A DNA stretch of 37,478 nt from Hoylesella timonensis S9-PR14 (GCF_000762405.1 NZ_JRPQ01000101.1:1-37478), one strand, 5' to 3'; shown: positions 26,573-34,722, numbered from the stretch's first letter. Numbers and translations: made by a program. Notes: generated by a model not told the origin, from the letters alone.

Positions 26573-27340
26573 CTACTTCACTAATCTGAAGTGTCGCCAA
26601 ACACAACGTGGCAGGTAACGCCATAGACTTACCAAAATACGCCATTTCCAATCGATGATGCAAACATGTCGTTTGAGGTAGATAGCCTTCAACATGTGGC
26701 GAGCCACCATTTGCGGGTTCATCATCATAGGATAGTCACCACCTTTTAGCAATGCGGTGTCCACAAATCCCGGACGAAGATCGGTAAAGCGTATCCTTAA
26801 TTTTTTGTTATTAGCCAGTTGTTCCAAAGCCTGAATATAAGTATTCTGTAAAGCTTTGGTTGCACTATACGCTGGAGCAGCACCCAAACCCTTCACACCA
26901 GCAATAGAAGAAATGACAGCTATTTGCCCTCCTCCATTGACTGCCATGTAACGGTAAGCAGTACCTATCATCCGAGTGAATCCTACACCGTTGGTTTCTA
27001 CAGTACTTAGTTCTATATCTTCTTGCAATTCAGGGTTTTGTCTACCTATCCCTGAAGCATGAATATAAAGATCTATCCCTCCCATTCGACTTATTAAATC
27101 GAGCAATGCTTGCGGAGCTTCTGGTGCACAAACATCAATTTGAGCAGTGAATATTCTTTCATCATCCTGCCCATCCATGACAGTAGTTGACGGATTCAAC
27201 TGCTGTTGTGCCAACTTCCATTGCTCCATGTCTTCGATACGGCGTGCTGCAACGCCCACCTTCCAACCATCTTTGTACAACAAGGTGGCTAACGCTTGCC
27301 CCATACCTGATGAGGCACCCATGACAATAACCTTTTTCAT
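26573..27340 (-). CDS. Short-chain dehydrogenase/reductase
   Basis: Classical SDR enzymes oxidise or reduce alcohols and ketones with NAD(P). From the ATG at 27340 the product is 255 aa. It has the cofactor loop GASSGMGQ (8-15), Arg33-Arg34 after the second strand (which favours NADPH), HASGIG (94-99), an Asn at 117, and the catalytic Ser (144-145), Tyr158 and Lys162 in YSATK. The C-terminus is hydrophobic and basic (WRILVSLWRYLPRCVW), which may attach it to the membrane. The substrate is unknown. A longer start at 27391 would lie upstream of the likely promoter box and is not preferred. Confidence 0.9.
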   Translation of the reverse strand: MKKVIVMGASSGMGQALATLLYKDGWKVGVAARRIEDMEQWKLAQQQLNPSTTVMDGQDDERIFTAQIDVCAPEAPQALLDLISRMGGIDLYIHASGIGRQNPELQEDIELSTVETNGVGFTRMIGTAYRYMAVNGGGQIAVISSIAGVKGLGAAPAYSATKALQNTYIQALEQLANNKKLRIRFTDLRPGFVDTALLKGGDYPMMMNPQMVARHMLKAIYLKRHVCIIDWKWRILVSLWRYLPRCVWRHFRLVK

Positions 27341-27345
27341 CTCCA

Positions 27346-27353
27346 CAAATGTA
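27346..27353 (-). promoter_or_regulatory. -7 box directly before the SDR start codon
   Basis: TACATTTG on the minus strand fits TAnnTTTG and ends only 5 nt before the SDR ATG at 27340. If used, it would give an mRNA with almost no leader. No -33 TTTG lies at the right distance. Confidence 0.3.
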
Positions 27354-27407
27354 CGATAGATTGCGCAAAAAAAAGTAGTTTTACATGACATACTGAATAA
27401 AATTAAC

Positions 27408-27415
27408 TATATTTG
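27408..27415 (+). promoter_or_regulatory. Candidate -7 box for the sppA unit
   Basis: TATATTTG fits TAnnTTTG and lies 25 nt before the sppA ATG. The -33 region has only a T-rich stretch. Confidence 0.4.
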
Positions 27416-27440
27416 CATCAGTAACTATAATTTTCAACTT

Positions 27441-29210
27441 ATGAAAGAATTTTTCAAGTATGTAGGAGCCACTATTGTGGGAATATTTGCAGTTGGTCTT
27501 ATCCTTGCCATTTTAGGCGTGATGAGCATTATCGGAATGATAACATCCACACAGGCTACACAAAATGTAAGTAAGAACAGTGTTTTGGTTCTCAACCTTT
27601 CGGGCACCCTGCAAGAGCAAAGTGACGACAATGTATTTGGACTTTTTGCACAAGATTCTTTTGGAAGTTTAGGCTTAGACGAGATACTCTCCGCTATCAA
27701 GAAAGCCAAGGAAACGGACAAAATCAAAGGAATTTATATCGAATCAGGTATGTTCGTTGCTGATTATGCCAGTAGACAGGAGATTCGGAATGCCCTACTC
27801 GATTTCAAGAAGAGCGGTAAGAAGATTGTTGCCTATGCAGATAGTTACTCACAAGGCAATTACTACATTGCCTCTGTTGCCGATAAGGTATTTCTTAATC
27901 CGCAAGGTATGATAGACTGGCATGGCATCGGAGCAGAGCCAATGTTCCTAAAGGACTTGCTCGCTAAGTTTGGCATCCGTTTTCAAGTTATCAAAGTGGG
28001 CAAATACAAGAGTGCTACCGAAAGCTTCACGGCAGACAAAATGAGCGAGCCTAACCGCGAACAAACACAAGCATATATCAACGGTCTGTGGGCAAACGTA
28101 TGTCAAGCGGTGAGCCAGAGCCGTAAGATTAGTGTCGACAAGCTGAATGAATACGCTGATAGTCTCATCACTTTCAACAATCCTAAGGATTATGTTTCTG
28201 CAAAACTGGTTGACGGATTGCTCTATACCGATGAAGTGAAGAAAGAAGTGAAGAAGACTTTTGACTTGGATATGGACGACACCATTAGCCAAGTGAGCAT
28301 TGCCGAGATGAAAAACGTCAAGGAAAAGAGCGATGGCGATGAGATAGCTGTTTACTATGCGTATGGCAACATCGTTGATAACCCTATTACGGGTGGCATT
28401 TTTGGTGCCCAGCACGCCATTGTGGGACCTGATGTTTGCAAAGATTTGGAAGCACTTGCAGACGATGATGACGTCAAGGCGGTGGTGCTGAGAATCAATT
28501 CGGGCGGTGGTAGTGCATACGCATCAGAACAGATGTGGCACCAGATTGCGGAACTGAAAAAGAAGAAACCAGTCGTAGTGTCCATGGGTGGAATGGCAGC
28601 CTCGGGTGGTTATTACATGAGTTGCAACGCCAACTGGATTGTAGCTCAGCCCACTACGCTGACTGGCAGTATAGGCATCTTTGGCATGATACCCGACAGA
28701 AGTCAACTCTTGACGCAAAAATTAGGCATAAAGTTTGATGAGGTAAAGACCAACCGCAACGCTTTGATGGGTTCAAATGCACGCCCCATGAACGAAGAAG
28801 AAATAGGATACTTGACACGTTACATTGACAGGGGATACAATTTGTTTCGTAAAAGAGTGGCAGATGGTAGAAAGATGAGCATTCATCAAGTTGAAGAGAT
28901 TGCACAAGGACACGTATTTTTAGGACAAGATGCGTTGAAAATTAAACTCGTAGACGAGTTGGGAGGACTTGATAAGGCTATCGCTAAGGCTGCCAAGCTG
29001 GCGAAGATAGACAAATATCATACATCCAATTATCCTGAAGGGGACGATTGGATGGAACAATTGTTTAAGATGACTGGCGGTGGAAACTACTTGGACGAAC
29101 AGATGCGCACTGCATTGGGCGACTATTACGAACCGTTTGCACTACTGAAAACCATGAACCAGCAAAGCATGGTGCAAGCCCGAATTCCTTTTTATCTAAA
29201 CATCAGATAA
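27441..29210 (+). CDS. sppA: Signal peptide peptidase SppA, 67K type
   Basis: SppA is a membrane-bound serine peptidase that degrades cleaved signal peptides. The 589-aa product has one N-terminal transmembrane segment (about 8-34) and two tandem peptidase S49 domains, the long form as in E. coli. The catalytic dyad is visible: Lys190 in GKYKSATE (E. coli Lys209) in the first half and Ser388 in GGMAASGGYYMS in the second half, with the substrate strand RINSGGGSA (351-359) before it. The length is close to the usual 67-kDa form. It heads a same-strand series with lpxK and the nucleoside phosphorylase, with a 92-nt gap before lpxK. Confidence 0.94.
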   Translation: MKEFFKYVGATIVGIFAVGLILAILGVMSIIGMITSTQATQNVSKNSVLVLNLSGTLQEQSDDNVFGLFAQDSFGSLGLDEILSAIKKAKETDKIKGIYIESGMFVADYASRQEIRNALLDFKKSGKKIVAYADSYSQGNYYIASVADKVFLNPQGMIDWHGIGAEPMFLKDLLAKFGIRFQVIKVGKYKSATESFTADKMSEPNREQTQAYINGLWANVCQAVSQSRKISVDKLNEYADSLITFNNPKDYVSAKLVDGLLYTDEVKKEVKKTFDLDMDDTISQVSIAEMKNVKEKSDGDEIAVYYAYGNIVDNPITGGIFGAQHAIVGPDVCKDLEALADDDDVKAVVLRINSGGGSAYASEQMWHQIAELKKKKPVVVSMGGMAASGGYYMSCNANWIVAQPTTLTGSIGIFGMIPDRSQLLTQKLGIKFDEVKTNRNALMGSNARPMNEEEIGYLTRYIDRGYNLFRKRVADGRKMSIHQVEEIAQGHVFLGQDALKIKLVDELGGLDKAIAKAAKLAKIDKYHTSNYPEGDDWMEQLFKMTGGGNYLDEQMRTALGDYYEPFALLKTMNQQSMVQARIPFYLNIR

Positions 29211-29302
29211 CGTAATTCGTCAGGGTACTCACATTGGTACCGCCTGTGAGGCAGACAACTGTCATAGACAATTTTACAAGAAAGCATCCTAATCTATTTT
29301 GA

Positions 29303-30481
29303 ATGAGAACCGAAGGAGATTACATTAAGATTAACGAATGGCTCTATCCGCTAAGCTGGCTCTATGGTTTAGGGGTGAGAGTGCGTAATCAAATGTTTGA
29401 AATGGGCATTCTCAAACAACAGGCATACGATATTCCCATCATCTCCGTGGGTAATATCACTGTTGGTGGAACGGGCAAGACGCCTCATGTGGAATATTTA
29501 GTGCGTCTCTTAGGCGACTTGGTGAAAGTTGCTGTGCTGTCTCGCGGCTACAAACGTCAGAGCAAGGGCTATGTGCTTGCCCATGAAGCTACCACCATGA
29601 AGGAAATTGGTGATGAACCGTTTCAAATGAAACGTAAGTTCCCACATATCTATATTGCTGTTGACAAGAATAGAAGAAATGGGATAGCACACCTGACAAC
29701 AGATGAAGAGACACAGGATGTTGATGTGATTTTGCTGGACGATGCTTATCAGCACCGATATGTAAAGCCTGGCATCAACATCCTGTTGGTAGACTATCAC
29801 CGCTTCATCATGAATGATGAACTCTTACCTGCGGGCAGACTTCGTGAGCCGCTATCAGCTAAAGACCGTGCCGACATCGTCATTGTTACCAAGTGTCCAA
29901 AAGATTTGAAACCTATGGAGTTTAGGGTTCTCACAAAGAATCTTAACCTCTACCCTTTCCAATCGTTATTTTTTACTGCCTTAGAATACGGAAAGTTAAA
30001 ATCGTTTGACACGGAAAAAGAATGTTCCTTACGGTCGCTCAAGCAACAAAATGTACTGTTGCTCACAGGTATCGCTTCGCCTCAGCACATGAAGGAAGAC
30101 CTCAAAAAATACTGTAAGCACATTCAGCCAATGGCTTTTGCCGACCATCACCGCTTCACCACCAACGACATCATGCACTTGAATGACACATTTGCAAAGA
30201 TGGAGGCGCCCAAAATCATCGTTACCACAGAAAAAGATGCCAGTCGTTTGACAGGCATCGAAGGCATGACGGATGAGGTAAAGGCAGCCTTACACATTCT
30301 ACCGATTCAGATTAGATTCCTCTTAGACAGCGAGGAAGCATTCAACCATAAAATTATTAGCTATGTACAAAAAAATTCAAGAAACAGCATCCTGGTTAAA
30401 AGAAAGGATGACGACAAGTCCAAAGACAGCAATCATTCTGGGAACAGGCCTGGGACAATTAGCTTCCGAGATAACAGATAG
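29303..30481 (+). CDS. lpxK: Tetraacyldisaccharide 4'-kinase
   Basis: LpxK phosphorylates the 4' position of the lipid A disaccharide precursor at the inner membrane. The 392-aa product has an N-terminal membrane-associating helix (INEWLYPLSWLYGLGVRVRN), a Walker A GGTGKT (55-60) in SVGNITVGGTGKTP, and the motif DDAYQHR (146-152) where the family has DDGxQH. The C-terminal tail, from about residue 355, is basic and Ser/Asn-rich (ILVKRKDDDKSKDSNHSG) and lies over the first 119 nt of the next gene in another frame. That tail is longer than in most LpxK proteins and may be dispensable. Confidence 0.93.
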   Translation: MRTEGDYIKINEWLYPLSWLYGLGVRVRNQMFEMGILKQQAYDIPIISVGNITVGGTGKTPHVEYLVRLLGDLVKVAVLSRGYKRQSKGYVLAHEATTMKEIGDEPFQMKRKFPHIYIAVDKNRRNGIAHLTTDEETQDVDVILLDDAYQHRYVKPGINILLVDYHRFIMNDELLPAGRLREPLSAKDRADIVIVTKCPKDLKPMEFRVLTKNLNLYPFQSLFFTALEYGKLKSFDTEKECSLRSLKQQNVLLLTGIASPQHMKEDLKKYCKHIQPMAFADHHRFTTNDIMHLNDTFAKMEAPKIIVTTEKDASRLTGIEGMTDEVKAALHILPIQIRFLLDSEEAFNHKIISYVQKNSRNSILVKRKDDDKSKDSNHSGNRPGTISFRDNR

Positions 30482-31172
30482 TTACGAATTTCCTTATCAA
30501 GATATCCCTAATTTCCCCGTATCAACTGTTGAAGGTCATTCGGGTAAATTGATTTTTGGTAAATTAGGTGGCAAGGATATCATGGCAATGCAAGGAAGGT
30601 TTCATTACTACGAAGGATATGACATGAAGGAAGTAACCTTCCCCGAAAGAGTAATGTACGAATTGGGCATTGAAACATTATTTGTTTCTAACGCAGCAGG
30701 AGGCATGAACCCTTCGTTCAAAATTGGCGACTTGATGATTATTAACGACCACATCAACTTCTTCCCCGAACATCCTTTGCATGGAAAGAATTTCCCCACA
30801 GGTCCACGTTTCCCCGACATGCACGAGGCTTACGATAAAAGTCTACGCCAATTAGCTGACGACATTGCAAAAGAAAAAAACATCCGAGTGGTTCATGGCG
30901 TCTACGTTGGCGTACAAGGACCTACGTTTGAAACCCCTGCCGAATATGCTATGTACCATCGCTTGGGCGGCGATGCAGTAGGTATGAGTACCGTACCCGA
31001 AGTGATTGTAGCACGCCATTGCGGCATCAAGGTCTTCGGTATGAGTATCATCACTGACCTGGGCATTGAGGGAAAGCCAGTAGAAGTGTCTCACGAAGAG
31101 GTGCAAGAGGCTGCAAACAAGGCACAACCGCTGATGACCGAAATCATGAGAGAAATTATCAAGCGCAGCTAA
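30363..31172 (+). CDS. Purine nucleoside phosphorylase (trimeric PNP-I class)
   Basis: PNP splits purine nucleosides with phosphate to give the base and ribose 1-phosphate. The 269-aa product has the class signatures GTGLG (27-31), GHSGK (58-62), GRFHYYEGY (78-86), GPTFET (186-191) and GMSTVPE (207-213). The base-binding stretch reads SIITDLG, with Asp232 where the human enzyme has Asn243. The start at 30363 fits the family N-terminus (MYKKIQETASWLKERM), although it lies within lpxK; the internal ATG at 30408 would cut off the first helix. It overlaps the lpxK end by 119 nt and is followed by interlocked hairpins. Confidence 0.92.
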   Translation: MYKKIQETASWLKERMTTSPKTAIILGTGLGQLASEITDSYEFPYQDIPNFPVSTVEGHSGKLIFGKLGGKDIMAMQGRFHYYEGYDMKEVTFPERVMYELGIETLFVSNAAGGMNPSFKIGDLMIINDHINFFPEHPLHGKNFPTGPRFPDMHEAYDKSLRQLADDIAKEKNIRVVHGVYVGVQGPTFETPAEYAMYHRLGGDAVGMSTVPEVIVARHCGIKVFGMSIITDLGIEGKPVEVSHEEVQEAANKAQPLMTEIMREIIKRS

Positions 31173-31197
31173 GTACTGCTGCCACAGTTGAAACTAT

Positions 31198-31279
31198 CGA
31201 GGAACGAAAGCACACCATCTGTTAAAAATGGAGACTATCATGCGCCACGTTCCTCGAAGTTTTAGCGCGTCTCCTTTTT
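31198..31279 (+). promoter_or_regulatory. Interlocked hairpins with terminator between PNP and thiL
   Basis: CGAGGAACG (31198-31206) pairs perfectly with CGTTCCTCG (31248-31256). GGAGAC (31230-31235) pairs with GTCTCC (31269-31274), helped by GCGC/GCGC, and five T follow (31275-31279). The arms alternate 1-2-1'-2', so the two stems exclude each other or form a pseudoknot. The second stem is a plausible intrinsic terminator for PNP; the first could act as its competitor. Confidence 0.55.
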
Positions 31280-31300
31280 ACATTTCATATCACAAAAAGA

Positions 31301-31308
31301 TAAATTTG
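31301..31308 (+). promoter_or_regulatory. Candidate -7 box for thiL
   Basis: TAAATTTG fits TAnnTTTG, about 43 nt before the thiL ATG and downstream of the terminator stem. No good -33 box is seen. Confidence 0.35.
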
Positions 31309-31351
31309 TTCATTCAGAACAACCACTTATTTACACACAAATCATACTTAC

Positions 31352-32479
31352 ATGACTGCAATTTCTAAATTAGGCGAATTTGGACTTATAGAACAACTCA
31401 CAAAAGACATTCAACTACAAAACAGTTCAACCCTGACAGGTGTGGGTGACGATTGTGCTGTCATGCACTATCCCCACAGTGAAGTGCTTACCACCACAGA
31501 TATGCTAATGGAAGGAGTGCATTTCGACCTCACTTACATTGACTTACAACATCTTGGGTACAAAGCAGCAATGGTAAATATCAGTGATGTGTTTGCCATG
31601 AATGGCACACCAAGGCAAATGTTAGTTAGCTTAGCCATTGACAAGCGTTTCAGTGTAGAAGATATCGAAGCCTTTTATAATGGTTTGCGCATGGCTTGCA
31701 ACAAGTGGAAAGTAGACATTGTCGGAGGAGATACCACCTCTTCTCGAACAGGAGTAGCCATCTCCATTACTTGCATCGGTGAAGCAAAACCAGAGGAGAT
31801 TGTTTATCGAAATGGTGCGAAAGACACTGATTTGATTTGTGTGAGCGGTGATTTGGGGGCTGCCTATATGGGATTGATGTTACTGGAGCGTGAGAAGTCG
31901 GTGTATTACAAACAGGTAGACGAAATCCGTACCAAAATAATGAAAGCCAAAGAGCAAAAGAATCAAGCGCTTGTTACTAAACTCACCCATGACTTGAACA
32001 GCCTCGGAAACTTTCAACCCGACTTCGCAGGAAAAGAATATTTGCTACAACGCCAACTACAAACCGAAGCCAGAGGTGACATTATTGAAACCTTAAGGGC
32101 TGCACACATCCACCCAACAGCCATGATTGACATCTCTGATGGCTTGAGCAGCGAGTTGTTGCACATCTGCAAAGAAAGCAATTGCGGTTGCAGAATCTAC
32201 GAAAAGAATCTACCCATTGACTACCAAACAGCGGTGATGGCAGAAGAGCTCAACCTAAACGTCACAACCTGCGCACTCAATGGCGGAGAGGATTACGAGT
32301 TGTTGTTTACCGTACCCATTGGTGACCATGAAAAAATACAAGCCTTGGAAGGCATCAAACTGATTGGACATATTACCCACGCCAACCTTGGAGCGCAGTT
32401 AGTCACTCGTGACAACCAAGAATTTGCCTTGAAAGCACAAGGTTGGAATCCGTTGAAATCTTCAACAACTGCTGAGTAG
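31352..32479 (+). CDS. thiL: Thiamine-monophosphate kinase
   Basis: ThiL phosphorylates thiamine monophosphate to the active cofactor thiamine diphosphate, needed for example by the transketolase in this window. The 375-aa product has the ATP and substrate motifs VGDDCA (31-36), TTDMLMEGVHF (48-58), KAAMVNISDVFAMNG, GGDTTS, the late IDISDGLSSEL, and GGEDYELLFT. It is longer than the roughly 325 aa of E. coli ThiL because of a charged helical insert of about 40 residues (around 188-230, including EIRTKIMKAKEQKN) between the two halves. No other thi gene is nearby. Confidence 0.94.
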   Translation: MTAISKLGEFGLIEQLTKDIQLQNSSTLTGVGDDCAVMHYPHSEVLTTTDMLMEGVHFDLTYIDLQHLGYKAAMVNISDVFAMNGTPRQMLVSLAIDKRFSVEDIEAFYNGLRMACNKWKVDIVGGDTTSSRTGVAISITCIGEAKPEEIVYRNGAKDTDLICVSGDLGAAYMGLMLLEREKSVYYKQVDEIRTKIMKAKEQKNQALVTKLTHDLNSLGNFQPDFAGKEYLLQRQLQTEARGDIIETLRAAHIHPTAMIDISDGLSSELLHICKESNCGCRIYEKNLPIDYQTAVMAEELNLNVTTCALNGGEDYELLFTVPIGDHEKIQALEGIKLIGHITHANLGAQLVTRDNQEFALKAQGWNPLKSSTTAE

Positions 32480-32710
32480 ACTCCATTGGTTCATGACTTC
32501 TAAGAGACGACAGAAGGACTGACAGGGATAAATGTTTTACCTGTCTGTCAAGATATATCCTGCTACCTATCATGATGTTACAAACAGAAATGATAGCATA
32601 GCAGTTTTTCTTTGAACAAAACTTCTTATCGCATCCTGAGCTATCAACAGAAACTATCCTTGCGAACAGCCGCACCAACTACCCATCTTTTTCATTGTAG
32701 AGTAATATTG
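32480..32710. other. 3' region of thiL, no gene seen
   Basis: The gap between thiL and the converging hydrolase gene holds a stem GACAGG/CCTGTC around a 13-nt loop (near 32520-32546) without a U tract. This may mark RNA processing or weak termination. No gene is supported. Element A fills the rest of the gap. Confidence 0.4.
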
Positions 32711-32901
32711 TTGAACAACAAATTTAACAAAAGAAACAAATAAACGCAACACAACAATGAACGCAAGCGTTCTGCGAATGAAACAAATCAGCCGATATCA
32801 ACATGTTGTGGGGCTTTGCTAAATTCGTTTCATTTGGTGAACGCCAGCGTTCATTGATTCCTACAAACGGATTTGTTTTATTGGTTCAATTTGTTGTTGA
32901 A
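32711..32901. repeat. Large imperfect palindrome, element A
   Basis: Terminal inverted repeats AACAACAAATTTAAC (32714-32728) and GTTCAATTTGTTGTT (32884-32898) differ by one base. The arms stay complementary for about 75 nt, including GAACGC-AA-GCGTTC (32759-32772) opposite GAACGC-CA-GCGTTC (32839-32852). As RNA it could fold into one long hairpin. It ends 23 nt past the hydrolase stop. Element B at 34.4 kb is clearly related in sequence. There is no coding capacity, and the size and layout suggest a MITE or a REP-like element. Confidence 0.75.
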
Positions 32902-32923
32902 TGAAAAACCCATATCCCAACAA

Positions 32924-33724
32924 TTAAAGCTGGTACAACAAGCTGGGGGATTTTCGCTTCAAGACATCTAATTGGACATCCGTTCCTGCCACAATGCCAT
33001 ACGAGCGCAGAATTTGTTCCACCGTTTTACGAGCCAATTCGGGATGATTGTTCTCTTCGCTCAAGTGGCACAACCAAACGTGTCGCAACTCCGCCGTCAT
33101 ATTTTCTGCCAAAGCTCTTCCACATTCACTATTTGGTAAATGACCTGTTTGACTGGCTATTCTGGCTTTCAGGTGTGCAGGATAAGGTCCTTGCGCCAAC
33201 ATATCTTCATCGTGATTGGCTTCAATGACTAAGTAATTGGCTTCTGCAATGAATTCTTTCATCTCGTCAGTAATATGACCTACATCGGTCATCAGAACAA
33301 AGATAATTCCCTGGCAACTAATTCGATAGCCCACACTGTCACAACTGTCGTGTGGCACATGGAAAGGTGTTACCAAGAAGTCACCCACCTGAAGTGGTAC
33401 TTGCTTGGTGAAACATCGCTTCAAGTTTGGGGCTACCTTGTTTCGAACACAAAAGTTTCGCTCAATACCGTCATGCACCTTGGCTGTCGCATAGACGGGC
33501 AGCGAAAATTCGTGACTCAACGAACCCACCGATTTGATATGGTCGGCGTGGTCGTGAGTGATAATAATATGATGAATATGGGAAAGAGACAGCCCGTTTT
33601 CCTTAAACGATCGCTTCAATGTTCGGACGCCTAAGCCAGCATCAATCATCAGTCCATCGTTCTCTGTAAACAAACAATAACAGTTGCCGCTGCTACCGCT
33701 TCCCATGCATATAAATTGCAACAT
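32924..33724 (-). CDS. Metallo-beta-lactamase-fold hydrolase (WalJ/YycJ-like)
   Basis: The 266-aa cytoplasmic protein has the metal-binding pattern of the family: THDHADH (56-62), HVPHD (122-126), TDVGH (146-150), EANHDE (168-173) and a late HLSEENN. The N-terminus GSGSSGNCY matches the YycJ/WalJ group, which is linked in Firmicutes to exonuclease-type activity and cell-wall or DNA homeostasis; the role in Bacteroidales is not established. Two metal ions are expected. It has a good promoter on its own and lies opposite to thiL and to the lipoprotein gene, so it is a single-gene unit. The palindromic element A sits at its 3' end. Confidence 0.9.
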   Translation of the reverse strand: MLQFICMGSGSSGNCYCLFTENDGLMIDAGLGVRTLKRSFKENGLSLSHIHHIIITHDHADHIKSVGSLSHEFSLPVYATAKVHDGIERNFCVRNKVAPNLKRCFTKQVPLQVGDFLVTPFHVPHDSCDSVGYRISCQGIIFVLMTDVGHITDEMKEFIAEANYLVIEANHDEDMLAQGPYPAHLKARIASQTGHLPNSECGRALAENMTAELRHVWLCHLSEENNHPELARKTVEQILRSYGIVAGTDVQLDVLKRKSPSLLYQL

Positions 33725-33743
33725 GAATATAAATTTGAAGTTA

Positions 33744-33775
33744 CAAAAGTATTAAAATCAAACGATATGCGCAAA
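33744..33775 (-). promoter_or_regulatory. Promoter of the metallo-hydrolase gene
   Basis: On the minus strand TTTG (33775-33772), a 20-nt spacer and TACTTTTG (33751-33744) match TTTG-N20-TAnnTTTG. The leader to the ATG at 33724 is about 14 nt. Confidence 0.7.
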
Positions 33776-33783
33776 TTTTTAGC

Positions 33784-33791
33784 TATCTTTG
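33784..33791 (+). promoter_or_regulatory. Candidate -7 box for the 154-aa lipoprotein gene
   Basis: TATCTTTG fits TAnnTTTG and lies 24 nt before the ATG at 33816. No -33 TTTG is at the normal distance; the divergent promoter of the hydrolase gene lies immediately upstream. Confidence 0.4.
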
Positions 33792-33815
33792 CCATGATTT
33801 AGGAAAGCGAAAGGA

Positions 33816-34280
33816 ATGAAAGTAAAATTAATCATTTTCAGTATGTGCGTATGGGTCAGTGGCTTGCTGATTACAGCCTGTTCATCGCATAAAGATGAAC
33901 CCCAACTCAAAGAGACTGCCAATGGTTTTGCAGAAACTTTCTTTAATTGGCAACTGAACGAGGCTTTGCCCTATTGCACTCCCGAATCAAAGAAATGGAT
34001 TGAGTATGCAGGTTCGCAAATCACTCAAGAAGACATTGATTTGCTAAAAGCTCAAGACGAAGGAGCTTCACATCAACTCGAAAATATTAACTATCAATCG
34101 GGAGACACGACAGCCACAGTAGTTGTAAAAATGAAAAACGTAATGTTGCTTGATTCGATTGGGAAATCGGGAAAGATGATTGATAAGGCTTCTTTCCAAA
34201 TACACTTATGTTATCGGAATAAGCAATGGAAAGTCCTTCTCACGTCTCTACCAAGACCCATGCGCAACAACGAAATTTAA
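33816..34280 (+). CDS. Small lipoprotein, NTF2-like fold suspected
   Basis: The 154-aa product has a lipoprotein signal with the lipobox LITAC (Cys22). The next residues SSHKDEP place acidic residues at +5 and +6 after the Cys, similar to Bacteroidetes surface lipoprotein export signals, so surface exposure is possible. The mature part (ANGFAETFFNWQLNEALPYC, then beta-strands ending in YRNKQWKVLL) has the helix-then-sheet order of DUF4878 or NTF2-like lipoproteins. That assignment is by pattern only. The function is unknown. The gene is single, divergent from the metallo-hydrolase. Confidence 0.8.
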   Translation: MKVKLIIFSMCVWVSGLLITACSSHKDEPQLKETANGFAETFFNWQLNEALPYCTPESKKWIEYAGSQITQEDIDLLKAQDEGASHQLENINYQSGDTTATVVVKMKNVMLLDSIGKSGKMIDKASFQIHLCYRNKQWKVLLTSLPRPMRNNEI

Positions 34281-34355
34281 TTGGGCTTTATGTTGTTGAG
34301 TGATACTAAGAAGCAACCTAAAACCTAACAAATCTTTCATATCAGGACAATGTTG

Positions 34356-34722
34356 TTAAACAACAAATAAAACCAATGTAACGAATCAACTAAATAAGAC
34401 AATGAACGCAAGCGTTCTGCAAATGAAACAAATCTACCAGCTTAAACATGCTGTACGTCTTTGCCAAATTTGCATTCATTGTTAAAAAAACATCCTTGTT
34501 AGACCAGCAACTTCACTTCTTGTCGTGATGAAACGGAAAAATATTTCCCATTGTAGCAACGGAAGGGCACGGAACGACACTGGTGTGTCGTCAATTCTCG
34601 CAAAAATTTTATTTGTTGTAAGAAAAAATATGGTCTTGCTAAATTTGTTTTTATTCGGTGAACGCCAGCGTTCATTGATTCCAACAACTGAATTTGTTGT
34701 ATTGGTTCAATTCGTTGTTAAT
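34356..34722. repeat. Large imperfect palindrome, element B, with expanded centre
   Basis: The ends AACAACAAATAAAAC (34359-34373) and GTTCAATTCGTTGTT (34705-34719) are inverted repeats related to element A. GAACGC-AA-GCGTTC (34404-34417) and GAACGC-CA-GCGTTC (34660-34673) are identical to those of A. Between the arms are about 150 extra nt, and a piece like the start of the right arm (TTTGCCAAATTTG, about 34460) occurs before the real one (CTTGCTAAATTTG, about 34635). This points to an internal duplication or insertion. It begins 76 nt past the lipoprotein stop. Confidence 0.7.

Noticed and set aside
27948..28415. 155-codon antisense frame within sppA
   Set aside because: It lies fully opposite a well supported sppA with conserved catalytic motifs.
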